A DNA stretch of 64,000 nucleotides. Origin: RPQJ01 sp963726665 (GTDB lineage Bacteria; Pseudomonadota; Gammaproteobacteria; Steroidobacterales; Steroidobacteraceae). The notes beneath the pieces are model-generated. The model made no database searches. It was not told the origin of the DNA and saw only the letters and a program-made list of their open reading frames with translations. Positions 30,472 to 40,600 of this stretch are shown here, piece after piece (within the stretch, counting starts at the first letter, position 1; every line of letters begins with the position of its first letter). A program made the translations under genes and the position numbers. The stretch spans positions 1 to 64,000 of the forward strand of contig CAVSDW010000022.1 in NCBI GenBank assembly GCA_963726665.1, written 5' to 3'.

Positions 30472-32382
30472 CTAGGAACCCGTCGCTCGGCGGGATCCGG
30501 ATACGTCGGGCTCTCCGTCCTCGTCCGCCTCGTCTCCGAGGAACCCGCCGCTCTGGTGCGCCCATAGCCGCGCATAGACTCCGCCCTGCGCGAGCAGCGA
30601 GTGGTGGTCTCCTTCCTCGACGATGCGGCCGCGGTCCATGACGATGAGCCGGTCCATGGCTGCGATGGTCGAGAGCCGGTGCGCGATGGCGACCACGGTC
30701 TTGCCTTCCATCAGCCGGTACAGGCTCTGCTGGATGACGGACTCGACCTCGCTGTCGAGCGCGCTCGTGGCCTCGTCGAGGATCAGGATCGGCGCGTCCT
30801 TCAGCATCACGCGCGCAATCGCGACACGCTGGCGCTGCCCTCCGGAGAGCTTCACGCCGCGCTCGCCCACGTGCGCGTCGTAGCCGCGCCGGCCGCGGGC
30901 ATCCGACAGGCCCTGGATGAACTCGTGCGCCTCGGCGCGCTCGGCCGCCGCGATCATGCGCGCCTCGTCGGCGTCCGGCCGGCCGTAGACGATGTTGTCG
31001 CGCACCGATCGGTGCAGCAGCGAGGTGTCCTGCGTGACCATGCCGACCTGCGCTCGCAGGCTGTCCTGGCTCACTGCCGCGATGTCCTGTCCGTCGATCA
31101 GGATGCGACCGCCCTCGACGTCGTAGAAGCGCAGCAGCAGGTTCACGATCGTGCTCTTGCCCGCGCCGGAACGGCCGACGAGGCCGATCTTTTCGCCCGG
31201 ACGTATCTGCAGCGAGAAATCGTCGATCACGCGGCGCGGCCCGCCGTAGTGGAATTCGACGTGCTCGAAACGGATCTCGCCACGACGCACGTCGAGCGCC
31301 GGCGCACCGGGCCGGTCCATCACGGCGCGGCGGCGCGACAGCGTGCCGATGCCGTCCTGCACCGTGCCGATGTTCTCGAACAGGCTCGCGAGTTCCCACA
31401 TGATCCAGTGCGCGATGCCGTTCAGTCGCAGTGCCATCGCCGTTGCCGCCGCCACCGCGCCCACGCCGACCTTGCCCTGCGTCCACAGCCACAGCGCAAC
31501 GCCGGCGGTGGCCGCGACGAGCGCCATGCTGAGGATGTGATTCGCGATCTCGAAGCCGCTCACGAGGCGCATCTGCGCGTGCGCGGTCTGCATGAAGTCC
31601 TGCATCGCCGCCCGCGCGAAGCCCGCTTCGCGGTTGGCGTGCGAGAAGAGCTTCACCGTCGCGATGTTGGTATACGCGTCGGTCACGCGTCCCGTCATCA
31701 GCGAGCGGGCATCTGCCTGCGCCGCGCCGACCTTGCCGAGCCGCGGCACGAAGTAAGCGAGCGCCACGCCGTAGGCGGCGGCCCACGCGAGGAACGGTAT
31801 CAGCAGCCAGAGGTCGAACTGGCCGACCACCGACACCATGGTGACGAAGTAGATGACCGTGAAGACCAGGATGTCGGCGACCGTGAACCAGGTGTCGCGC
31901 ACGGCGAGTGCGGTCTGCATCACCTTCGCCGCGACGCGGCCGGCGAATTCGTCCTGATAGAAGCTCATGCTCTGGCCGAGCAGTAGCCGGTGGAAGTTCC
32001 AGCGCAGGCGCATCGGGAAGTTCGCTGCCAGCGTCTGGTGCTTGAGTATGGTCTGCAGCGCGACCAGGACGACGCTGCCGGCGAGCACGGCGCCGAGCAG
32101 CAGGAGCGTGCCCCGTTCCACGGTCCAGAGCTGCGCCGGGGCCACGTTCGCAAGCCAGTCCACGATGCGGCCCATCATCGCGAAGAGCAGCGCCTCGAAG
32201 GCGCCGATCACCGCGGTGCAGAGCGTCATCGCAAGGATGTACGGCCGGAGTCCCTTCGAGCAGGCCCACAGGAACGCGAAGAAGCCGGCGGGCGGCGTCT
32301 CGGGGGCGCCATCCGGGTAGGGTGTGACGAGGTTTTCGAACCAGCGGAGCACGGGCGCTTCCAGGCGTCGCGGGACCGCCAT
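30472..32382 (-). CDS. ABC exporter, MsbA/multidrug type
   Basis: The product is 636 residues, intact. The membrane domain has about six helices, with the FYQDEFAGRVAAKVMQT coupling region. The ATPase domain has Walker A GRSGAGKST, Q-loop, signature LSGGQRQR, Walker B ILILDEATSALD and switch His in AIAHRLSTI. It works as a dimer to export lipids, peptides or drugs; the substrate is unknown. It is upstream of the porin and sbp on the same strand but separated by 174 bases. Confidence 0.92.
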   Translation of the reverse strand: MAVPRRLEAPVLRWFENLVTPYPDGAPETPPAGFFAFLWACSKGLRPYILAMTLCTAVIGAFEALLFAMMGRIVDWLANVAPAQLWTVERGTLLLLGAVLAGSVVLVALQTILKHQTLAANFPMRLRWNFHRLLLGQSMSFYQDEFAGRVAAKVMQTALAVRDTWFTVADILVFTVIYFVTMVSVVGQFDLWLLIPFLAWAAAYGVALAYFVPRLGKVGAAQADARSLMTGRVTDAYTNIATVKLFSHANREAGFARAAMQDFMQTAHAQMRLVSGFEIANHILSMALVAATAGVALWLWTQGKVGVGAVAAATAMALRLNGIAHWIMWELASLFENIGTVQDGIGTLSRRRAVMDRPGAPALDVRRGEIRFEHVEFHYGGPRRVIDDFSLQIRPGEKIGLVGRSGAGKSTIVNLLLRFYDVEGGRILIDGQDIAAVSQDSLRAQVGMVTQDTSLLHRSVRDNIVYGRPDADEARMIAAAERAEAHEFIQGLSDARGRRGYDAHVGERGVKLSGGQRQRVAIARVMLKDAPILILDEATSALDSEVESVIQQSLYRLMEGKTVVAIAHRLSTIAAMDRLIVMDRGRIVEEGDHHSLLAQGGVYARLWAHQSGGFLGDEADEDGEPDVSGSRRATGS

Positions 32383-32407
32383 CCTACCCGCATGGGCCGC
32401 CCGGCCT

Positions 32408-33208
32408 CTATCGCTCGGGCTTTGACCGGCCGGCCGTTCGCTTCTGGTTCGCCGCCGTCTTCACCAGGCGCGCGGCGTAGTAGTCCAGCGCCCAGCGCGT
32501 CTTCGCCTGCTGTGCGCTGTCGCGCTCGACGCCCACCTCGGCCAGGAAGCCCATGAATCCGGCCATGACCGCGGCGGCCTGTATGGCGGGCGCCTTGACC
32601 GAGACTTCCATCAAGGTTGCGCGGTCATGCCGCCGCCAGAGCTCCGCAGTGATCGGCCAGGGACAGGCGGGGTCCTCGAAGTCCCAGCGCTGGGCGCGCA
32701 GCGGACCCAGGATCTGGAGCTGCTTGAAATCCGGGATGCGCCTGCCCGCCATCTCGGCCAGGAACGCCTCCTGCTCCTCGGTGAACAGTGCTGCGATGCC
32801 CCGCTTGCCTGCGACGACGCGCTTGATGAGGCCTTTCGCCACCGGCATGGAGAACGAAGCCGACTTCACCAGCCCTTTCTCGCTCGCGTCGGCCTCGATC
32901 TTGAAGTCGCGGTATTTCCGCCATTTCCTGGCGACCTTGTCGGCATCGACCGGGCGGAACTTGATCGTGCTGTCGTGCTCGCCGCCGACGATACGCCTGG
33001 CGCGCGCGATGATGCCGGCCTTGAGCAGGTCGAGCTTCGGCGTGTCGAAGAAGTAGACGTAGCGCTCGTCGTCGTTCTTCTGCGTCAGCTTGTAGCGTGC
33101 GAGCGCCGCCCTGATCTGCTTCTGCGGGATGGTCGCCTTGATCTCGATCGCCTCGGCCCCTTCCAGCAGCCTCGCGTACCGTCCCCGGGTCTGTGCTCCT
33201 CGTTCCAC
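32408..33208 (-). CDS. CYTH-like domain protein
   Basis: The product is 266 residues from GTG 33208, which has GGGAG seven bases upstream. The N-terminal half (EIKATIP, RYVYFFDTPKLDLLKAG, ARARRI, STIKFRPV) fits the CYTH/triphosphate-tunnel fold, whose members hydrolyse triphosphates or bind polyphosphate. The canonical ExExK appears only as IEIK. The C-terminal half is helical and basic. The role is unknown. Confidence 0.65.
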   Translation of the reverse strand: MERGAQTRGRYARLLEGAEAIEIKATIPQKQIRAALARYKLTQKNDDERYVYFFDTPKLDLLKAGIIARARRIVGGEHDSTIKFRPVDADKVARKWRKYRDFKIEADASEKGLVKSASFSMPVAKGLIKRVVAGKRGIAALFTEEQEAFLAEMAGRRIPDFKQLQILGPLRAQRWDFEDPACPWPITAELWRRHDRATLMEVSVKAPAIQAAAVMAGFMGFLAEVGVERDSAQQAKTRWALDYYAARLVKTAANQKRTAGRSKPER

Positions 33209-33252
33209 GGTCGTCTCCCTTTCGTGCCGGCAATGATCTTCAGGCGCGCGTG

Positions 33253-34227
33253 CTACCTGAGCGGCAATTCGAGCCCGGCGGTGAGTTCCTCGACGTCCGC
33301 CTGCGTGGCCGCGCTTGCGGCCCGCTCGATCACGCGCCGCGTCAGGTGGGGGGCGAAGAGCTGCATGAAGTCGAGCTGGTACTTCCTGAGCAGCCCGCCG
33401 CGGCGGAAGCCGATCCAGGTGACGTGCGCCGGGAAGAGGTGCGAGGTGTCGATCTGCACGAGATCCGCATCCTCGCGCGGGTCGATGGCCATGCTCGCGA
33501 CGATGCCGATGCCGAGCCCGAGGCGCACGTAGGTCTTGATCACGTCGGCGTCGTGCGCCGTGAGCACCACGTTCGGCACGAGGCCTTCCTTCGCGAAGAT
33601 GTCGTGCAGCGAGGAGGGTCCCCTGAAGCTGAAGACGTAGGTGATGATCGGGTGCGCGGCGAGCTGCTTCAGCGTCGGCGTTTTCACCTTCGCGAGCGGA
33701 TGACCCTTCGGCACGACGACGTGGCGGTGCCAGCGGTAGCAGGGCAGCAGGGAGTAGCCCTCGAAGAGCGACTGCGAGCCCGTGGCGATCGCAAAATCGA
33801 TGCGGTCGAGCGCCGCCATCTCGCTCAGCTGTTCGGAGGTGCCCTGGTGCAGGTGCAGGCGCACCTCCGGGTATTTTTCGCGGAACTGCCGGATGACGTC
33901 GGGCAGCACGTAGCGCGCCTGCGTGTGCGTGGTGGCGAGCGCGAGCGAGCCGCGCGCGTCGTCCTTGAAGTCGTCGGACAGCCGCTTGATGTTCTGGACC
34001 TCGCGCAGGATGCGCACGGCGCGGTCGATCACCTGCTGGCCGGCGGTAGTGACGCGCGATAGGTTGCGTCCGTCACGCACGAAGATCTGGAACCCGAGCT
34101 CGTCCTCGAGCAGCTTGATCTGCTTCGATACGCCGGGCTGCGAGGTGTGCAGCTTCTCGGCGGCCGCCGTGATGTTGAGCCCGGTCTGGGCGACCGCGGC
34201 GAGGTAGCGCAGCTGGTGAAGTTTCAT
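33253..34227 (-). CDS. cysB: CysB, LysR-family regulator of sulfur assimilation
   Basis: The product is 324 residues, the same length as enterobacterial CysB. The N-terminus MKLHQLRYLAAV, HTSQPGVSKQIKLLEDELG and the inducer-binding region with TTHTQARYVLP and TGSQSLFEGYSLLP are diagnostic. CysB activates sulfate and thiosulfate uptake genes when N-acetylserine is present. The nearby cysATW, sbp and porin genes are its expected targets. It is divergent from comM across 109 bases. Confidence 0.94.
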   Translation of the reverse strand: MKLHQLRYLAAVAQTGLNITAAAEKLHTSQPGVSKQIKLLEDELGFQIFVRDGRNLSRVTTAGQQVIDRAVRILREVQNIKRLSDDFKDDARGSLALATTHTQARYVLPDVIRQFREKYPEVRLHLHQGTSEQLSEMAALDRIDFAIATGSQSLFEGYSLLPCYRWHRHVVVPKGHPLAKVKTPTLKQLAAHPIITYVFSFRGPSSLHDIFAKEGLVPNVVLTAHDADVIKTYVRLGLGIGIVASMAIDPREDADLVQIDTSHLFPAHVTWIGFRRGGLLRKYQLDFMQLFAPHLTRRVIERAASAATQADVEELTAGLELPLR

Positions 34228-34336
34228 GGCGACATTCTAGCGAAAGCGTTTGCGGCGATTCCGGCCCGATTCGCGCGTTGACCGGCACGGTCTCGCCGGC
34301 CGCATGCTGGCGACCCGTGGCCACCGGAGACCGGCC

Positions 34337-35869
34337 GTGACCCTTGCCACTATCCTGAGTCGCACCCAGCAGGGGCTCGAGGCGCCGCTCGTGCGCGTCG
34401 AGGTGCACGTCGGCAGCGGCCTGCCGGCTTTTTCCATCGTCGGCCTGCCGGAGACGGCGGTGAAGGAGAGCAAGGACCGGGTGCGCGCCGCGCTCGCCAA
34501 CTGCGGTTTCGAGCTGCCCCCCGGCCACATCACGGTGAACCTGGCACCGGCGGATCTTCCCAAGGAAGGCGGACGCTTCGACCTTCCCATCGCAATCGGA
34601 ATACTGGTCGCGTCCGCGCAGCTTCCGGCCGCACCGTTTGCGGGCTGCGAACTCTACGGCGAGCTGTCGCTCGGCGGCGACCTGCACGCCATACGCGGCG
34701 CGCTGCCGACCGCGCTGCAGGGCACGAGGGCCGGGCACGCGCTCGTCCTGCCGGCCGGAAACCTGGCCGAGGCGGGCCTGGTGCAGGGCGGACGTGTCTA
34801 CGGCGCCGGACACCTGCTCGAGGTCTGTCGCCACGCGCGCGGCATCGAAGCCTTGAAGCTCGCGACCCGGCCCGCATGGTCCTCGGCGCCCACACGCGGT
34901 CCGGATCTCGCCGACGTGCGCGGGCAGGCGGCCGCGCGGCGGGCGCTCGAGATAGCCGCGGCAGGCGAGCACAGCCTCATCTTCATGGGCCCGCCCGGGT
35001 CCGGGAAGAGCATGCTGGCGCAGCGCCTGCCCGGCATCCTGCCGCCGATGTCGGAAGACGAGGCGCTCGAAACGGCGGCGGTCCGGTCGCTGGCCACCTC
35101 GGCGTTCCGGCTGGACGACTGGCGGCGACGACCTTTCCGCAGCCCGCACCACACGGCCTCCGGGATCGCGCTGGTCGGGGGCGGTTCGCGTCCGCGCCCG
35201 GGCGAAATCTCGCTGGCCCACAACGGCGTGTTGTTCCTGGACGAGCTGCCGGAGTTCGACCGGCAGGTGCTCGAGGTGCTGCGCGAGCCGCTGGAGTCGG
35301 GGCAGGTCTCGATCTCTCGAGCCGCGCGACAGGCGAGCTTTCCGGCGCGGTTCCAGCTGGTTGCCGCGATGAATCCCTGTCCCTGCGGGCACCTCGGCGA
35401 TCCGACGGCCAGGTGCCGCTGCCCGCCCGAGCGCATCGAGGCTTATCGGGCGCGGATATCCGGGCCGCTGCTCGATCGCATCGACCTGCACGTCGAAGTG
35501 CCGCGGGTGAGTGCGGAGGCGATCGCGGCGAGGCAGCCCGCGGAGGCCACTGCGGCAGTCGCAGCGCGTGTCGCTGGCGCCCGCGCGAGGCAACTCGAGC
35601 GACAGGGCCGATCGAACGCGCGACTCGAATCGGTGGACGTCGTCGGCGCGATCCGCGCGGACGTGGCGGCGCTCGCGCTTCTCGACCAGGCGATGCGCGT
35701 CCTTGCGCTGTCGGCGCGCGCCTACCACCGCGTGCTCAGGGTCGCACGCACGATCGCGGACCTCGCGGACTGCGAACGCGTAGGGGCCGGGCATGTTGCG
35801 GAGGCCGTGTCACTGCGGCAGCTCGACCGTCGCAGCGGTGCAGCTACGCTCGAATCCATTTCCACCTGA
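34337..35869 (+). CDS. comM: ComM/YifB-family AAA+ ATPase
   Basis: The product is 510 residues from GTG 34337, which has GGAG at 34325-34328. Domains: N-terminal Lon-substrate-like region (LATILSRTQQGLEAPLV), Mg-chelatase-like AAA core with GPPGSGKSML, Walker B VLFLDELPEF, the HHTASG loop and a Cys cluster CPCGHLGDP...CRCPPE, then a C-terminal lid. ComM is a helicase that promotes branch migration during integration of DNA taken up by natural transformation. Confidence 0.94.
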   Translation: MTLATILSRTQQGLEAPLVRVEVHVGSGLPAFSIVGLPETAVKESKDRVRAALANCGFELPPGHITVNLAPADLPKEGGRFDLPIAIGILVASAQLPAAPFAGCELYGELSLGGDLHAIRGALPTALQGTRAGHALVLPAGNLAEAGLVQGGRVYGAGHLLEVCRHARGIEALKLATRPAWSSAPTRGPDLADVRGQAAARRALEIAAAGEHSLIFMGPPGSGKSMLAQRLPGILPPMSEDEALETAAVRSLATSAFRLDDWRRRPFRSPHHTASGIALVGGGSRPRPGEISLAHNGVLFLDELPEFDRQVLEVLREPLESGQVSISRAARQASFPARFQLVAAMNPCPCGHLGDPTARCRCPPERIEAYRARISGPLLDRIDLHVEVPRVSAEAIAARQPAEATAAVAARVAGARARQLERQGRSNARLESVDVVGAIRADVAALALLDQAMRVLALSARAYHRVLRVARTIADLADCERVGAGHVAEAVSLRQLDRRSGAATLESIST

Positions 35870-35923
35870 TCGCGCGCGAAACTGCGGGGGACGCGCGGCA
35901 CGCAATCGCGCTTCAATGCGTGC

Positions 35924-36062
35924 GCGGAAGCCCGCGGCGCGGGGGAGTGGCCAGGGACGGCGATCGACGCCGGCCGGATTGCCAGGGACGGCATCGGGCG
36001 TGAGGCCGCAACGCGGACTCCACGCCCGCCGCGCGGCGGATGACCGTGCCGCGGGCTTCCGC
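35924..36062. repeat. Inverted-repeat element upstream of the TIR operon
   Basis: GCGGAAGCCCGCGGC (35924-35938) and GCCGCGGGCTTCCGC (36048-36062) are perfect 15-bp inverted arms around a 109-base interior. The interior holds two copies of GCCAGGGACGGC and a further imperfect stem. This is the main content of the 384-base gene-free stretch 35870-36253; its remainder shows only the short frame at 36213. It may be a MITE-like or REP-type element, or a structured transcript end for comM. Confidence 0.55.
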
Positions 36063-36212
36063 ACCTCTTCTCGCCGTTGCGCTACGTGACCTCGACGCCG
36101 AAGGGCCGCTGCCGTCGAACACGCGGCGGCGCCATGACGCACTGCACAAATCGTCGCGCCGGCCCGAAATCCCGCTACACTCGGCCGAACAGGACGGGGA
36201 ACCAGTAACTGC

Positions 36213-36257
36213 ATGAGCGCGAAGTCGGCCGGGTTCGACTCGAGGGCTGCGTCGTGA
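36213..36257 (+). CDS. 14-residue upstream frame overlapping the TIR gene start
   Basis: ATG 36213 opens MSAKSAGFDSRAAS and stops at 36255-36257, overlapping the GTG start of the next gene by GTGA. The arrangement is that of a leader frame that couples translation of the TIR gene. No good Shine-Dalgarno is seen directly before it. It may be chance. Confidence 0.25.
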   Translation: MSAKSAGFDSRAAS

Positions 36258-37636
36258 CCGCTGCGATGCCTGCCGTCGAGAATTTCGACGAGGATGCCTG
36301 GGACGACCTCCTCAATTACATCGAGGAGAAGCGGGTCATTCCGATCATCGGGCCCGACCTGCTGCGCGTGCAGACGGATCGCGGCCTGCGCCCGCTCTAC
36401 GAGTGGCTGGCCGAGAAACTCGCCGCCAAGCTCGCGGTCGATCCGGGCGTCCTGCCGCAGCCGCTCACGCTGAACGACGTCATCTGCGCCTATCTCGGCC
36501 AGCGCGGACGCCGGGAGGAGGTCTACACGCGCCTGCGCTCGATCATGCGCGAAGTCGAATTCGAGCCGCCGCTCGCGCTCAGGCAGCTCGCGCAGATCAC
36601 GGATTTCGATCTCTTCATCACGACCACGTTCGACCCGCTGCTCGAGAAGGCAGTGAACGCCGAGCGCTACGGCGGCCAGTCCACGGCCGACGTGATCGCC
36701 TACGCGCCGAACCGTGTGACCGACCTGCCGACGGAGCGCAGCCAGCTGCAGCGCGCGGTCGTCTACCACCTGCTCGGCCGGCTCTCGGCCTCGCCCACCT
36801 ACGTCGTGTCCGACGAGGACATGCTCGAGTTCATCTGCGCGCTGCAGTCGGAGCACCTGACGCCCGAGAAGCTATTCCACGAACTCGAGCACAATCACCT
36901 GCTGCTCATCGGCAGTGACTTCTCCAACTGGCTCGCGCGGCTCTTCCTGCGCATGGCCAAGCGCAAGCGCCTCTCCGACCCGCGCGACGTGGGCGAGATC
37001 CTCGCCGACGATCACACCATGAAGGACGAACGGCTCGTCGCATTCCTGCAGCAGGTGAGCGTACGCACGCGCGTGTATGGCGGAGCGGAAGCCTTCGTGG
37101 CCGAGCTTCACGCCCGCTGGATGAAGCGCCAGGGCGGCGCGGCCGCCGCGGGCGGCCCGGGCGCGGTGCCGCAGCGCTTCCTGCCGCCGTCGCGCGAGAT
37201 GCCCGAGCACGCGATCTTCATCAGCTACGCGCGCGAGGACCTGGCCGCTGTGCAGCGGCTCAAGGCCGCCATGGACGCCGCCGGTCTCACGACCTGGTTC
37301 GACCTCGACCGGCTCGAGGGCGGCGACGACTACGACCGCAAGATCCGCGCCAACATCGCGCGCTGCAGCTTCTTCGTGCCGGTGATCTCGGCCACGACGC
37401 AGCGACGGCACGAAGCGTATTTCCGCCGCGAGTGGAGCTACGCCGTGGACCGCTCGCTCAGCATCGCCGAGGGCGGCGTGTTCATCCTGCCGGTGTGCAT
37501 CGACGACACTCCTGAGTCCGCGGCGCTGGTGCCCGACAAGTTCCGCGCGCTCCACATCACGCGGATGCCGGACGGCGAGCCAACCCCGGAATTCCTGCGG
37601 CGGCTCAAGGACCTCTTCAGCGGGCGTCGCGCATGA
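36254..37636 (+). CDS. SIR2-like/TIR-domain protein
   Basis: The product is 460 residues from GTG 36254; ATG 36266 is an alternative. Residues about 15-285 resemble the SIR2-like NADase fold: IPIIGPDLL at the nucleotide loop (30-37), ITTTFDPLLEKA (122-133) where active members usually read TTNFD, and a YHLLG near His172. Residues about 318-440 are a TIR domain with HAIFISYAREDL, WFDLDRLEGGDDY and the likely catalytic Glu393 in RREW. TIR domains of this kind cleave NAD or make NAD-derived signals. It overlaps the STAND gene by ATGA, so the two act together. The changed SIR2 residues suggest that the TIR half is the active enzyme; this is inference. Confidence 0.85.
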   Translation: MTAAMPAVENFDEDAWDDLLNYIEEKRVIPIIGPDLLRVQTDRGLRPLYEWLAEKLAAKLAVDPGVLPQPLTLNDVICAYLGQRGRREEVYTRLRSIMREVEFEPPLALRQLAQITDFDLFITTTFDPLLEKAVNAERYGGQSTADVIAYAPNRVTDLPTERSQLQRAVVYHLLGRLSASPTYVVSDEDMLEFICALQSEHLTPEKLFHELEHNHLLLIGSDFSNWLARLFLRMAKRKRLSDPRDVGEILADDHTMKDERLVAFLQQVSVRTRVYGGAEAFVAELHARWMKRQGGAAAAGGPGAVPQRFLPPSREMPEHAIFISYAREDLAAVQRLKAAMDAAGLTTWFDLDRLEGGDDYDRKIRANIARCSFFVPVISATTQRRHEAYFRREWSYAVDRSLSIAEGGVFILPVCIDDTPESAALVPDKFRALHITRMPDGEPTPEFLRRLKDLFSGRRA

Positions 37637-40600
37637 GCCAGAAGCCGGACGACCTCGCCGCGTCGGTTGCGATCGACCCGGAGAACCCCTGGCTCGGCCT
37701 GTCCTCCTACACGGAGGAGACCCGCGCCTACTTCCACGGCCGCGACGAGGAAGCCGCGGAGCTCGCCCGCCGCGTCCAGCGCAAGAACCTCACGGTGCTG
37801 TTCGGCCAGTCCGGCCTCGGCAAGACCTCGCTGCTGCGCGCCGGCCTCGTGCCGCGCCTGCGCGGCGAAGGCTTCTGCCCGGTGTACGTGCGCGTCGATT
37901 ACAACCCGGAGTCGCCGTCGCCGTCGGAGCAGATCAAGCAGGCGATCTTCCGCGCAACCGCCGACGCCGGTCATTGGAGCCGGCCGGGCACGGCGATCGA
38001 GGGCGAGTCGCTGTGGGAGTTCCTGCATCACCGCGGTGACCTGCTGCGTGACGCGAGCGGCCGCACGCTGCTGCCGCTCCTGATCTTCGACCAGTTCGAG
38101 GAAATCTTCACGCTCGCGCAGGCCGACGACGCGGGGCGTCTCAGGGCCAGGGAATTCCTCGCCGATCTCGCCGACCTCGTCGAGAACCGGCCGCCGGCGG
38201 CGCTCGAGGCGCGGCTCGACGAAGACGAAACCGCAGCCGAGGATTTCGATTTTGCGCGCGCCGACTACCGAATCCTGATCGCGCTGCGCGAGGACTACCT
38301 CGCGCACCTCGAGAGCGTGAAGGGCACCATGCCCTCGATCACGCAGAACCGGATGCGCCTCGCCCGCATGACCGGCGCGCAGGCGCTCGCCGCCGTGATG
38401 CAACCGGGCGGGCGCCTGGTGTCGCAGGAAGTGGCCGAGTCGATCGTGCGATTCGTCGCCGGCGGCGCCGAGCTCGCCAATGCCGAGGTCGAGCCCTCGC
38501 TGCTGAGCCTGATCTGCCGCGAACTCAACAACGTGCGCATCGCGCAGAAGCGCCAGGAGATTTCGGCCGACCTGCTGGCCGGCTCGCGCGACACGATCCT
38601 GACGGAATTCTACGAGCGCGCGCTCGCCGACCAGCCCGAGGGCGTGCGGCGCGTGATCGAGGACGAGCTGCTCACGGAGTCCGGCTATCGCGAAAGCCTG
38701 GCGGAGGAGCGGGTGACCAAGGCGCTGGCCGCTGCGGGCGCCGCGCCGGATGCGCTCGCGAAGCTCGTGAACCGCCGCCTGCTGCGTATCGAAGAGCGCC
38801 TCGACATGCGCCGGGTCGAGCTCACCCACGACGTGCTCTGCAGTGTCGTGGCGGCGAGCCGCGACATGCGCCACGAGCGCGAGGCCCGCGACGAGGCCGA
38901 GCGACAGCTCGCTACCCAGCGCGAACGCGAGGCCGCAACGCGCCGTGCGCTGGTGCGCGCACGCACGATCGCCGCCGTCTGTGCGGTGCTGATGGTGGTC
39001 GCGGGGGCGGGCGCGGCATTCGGGTGGATCAACTACCGGCGCGCCAAGGCGGCGGACGTCGAGGCGCAGCAGGCCCGCGGCGACGCCGAAAAGCTGGTCG
39101 GATTCCTGATCGAGGACTTCTACGCCGAGCTGGAACCCACGGGCCGACTGGAGACGATCAACAAGCTTGCGCAACAGACGGTGGGCTATTTCGACAAGTT
39201 GCCGCCGCGGCTGGTCACCAGCCAGACGCAGATCTACCGGGGCATGGCGCTCATTCGTGGCGGCGGCGTGCTGCTCGCCGGTGACAATATCGAGGGAGGC
39301 AATCGGAACATCGCGGAAGCGCAGGCGCTGTTCAAGAAACTCCTCGCGGGCGGTGACAGGAGCGAGGCGGTGGCCTATGGCCGCGCTCTCTCCCTGTTCA
39401 TGCCGTTTTCCGTATGGGGCACGCAGGGCGGACCGAATTCGAAGCCGACCGACCTGCTCGAGGCCGCGGACCTGCTGCGGCCGTTCATCGGCGCACCCGG
39501 AACGCCGAAGCAGTTGATGATCACCTATGCCGACATCCTCAATCACCTGAGTCACCGGGAGGGAGGGGTGAAGGGCATAGCGCTGTGCGACGAGGCGCGA
39601 GCGTTGCTTACCCAGCTCGGCGCCGTCGACCTCACGGACCTGAACGCAGCCTCCGTCTACGCAGACACCGCAGACTCCGAAGCGCGGCATGCCTTGCTGC
39701 TCGGCCGCCTGGAGGACTCGGAGCGCCTGGAGCACGAGGTCTACGACATCGCGGACAAGGTGCTGGCGAAGCGCCCGGGTGACTTGCGGTCGATGAAGAA
39801 CCGCGCCCTCGCGGCCGGCCTGCTGGCGGAGATCGCGACGCTGCGCCACGATGATGCTGCTGCTGCCCGGTACGCTGCGCAGGCGGTGCAGGCGGGAGAG
39901 GACGCGGTGCGGTTCAATCCGGCGGACCTCGGAACCTGGCAGTACTGGGTCATGGGCCGCAATCAGGTCGCGATGTTCATGTACCAGCGAGGAGAAGTCG
40001 ACGACGCGATCGAAGAGGCGCGCACAACGCTGACGCTTGCCAGCGACGAAAGGCTGCCGTCCAGTCTCCAGCCAATTCTCGAGGACACCTGGTACCGGCT
40101 TGCCTGGCTGCAGGCAGCAATGGGTCGGGTCAAGGAGGCCGAGCGTTACTTTGCCGGCGGAGCCACGGCGAGTGAGGAATCGGCGAAGCAGTTTCCAGAG
40201 AGCAATCCGAGCCACGCGCTTCAGTTGATTCGCGTGCCCGCATCGAAAGCGAGAGTGCAGTTCAACCTGGGTGACGCCAAGGGTGCGTTGGCACAGGCGT
40301 CCGCGGCCGCGGGGAACCTGGAAAAGATGTCGATTGCCGAAGACAACCCTTCGGCGCGGCTGCGTCGCGACCTGACGCTTGCGTGGACGCTGGGTACCGT
40401 GACCGAGGCTGCACTGCGGCTGGGGCGCGATGCGGACGCCGAAGTTGCGGCACGCAGGCGCCTGGAATTGCCGCTGAGCGTTCTCTCGAGCCCGGTCGCA
40501 GACAAGGCGCGGCGGCAGGCGCTGCTGGCGCTTGCCGTTGCAAAGCAAGGTCGGGGAGCGGAGGCGCAGGGCATTCTCGCTCCGGCACTGGAATACTACG

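Noticed and set aside
29540..32269. 909-codon minus-strand frame across the porin and exporter
   Set aside because: It runs through two real genes in another frame and has a low-complexity Arg/Gly/Ala product.
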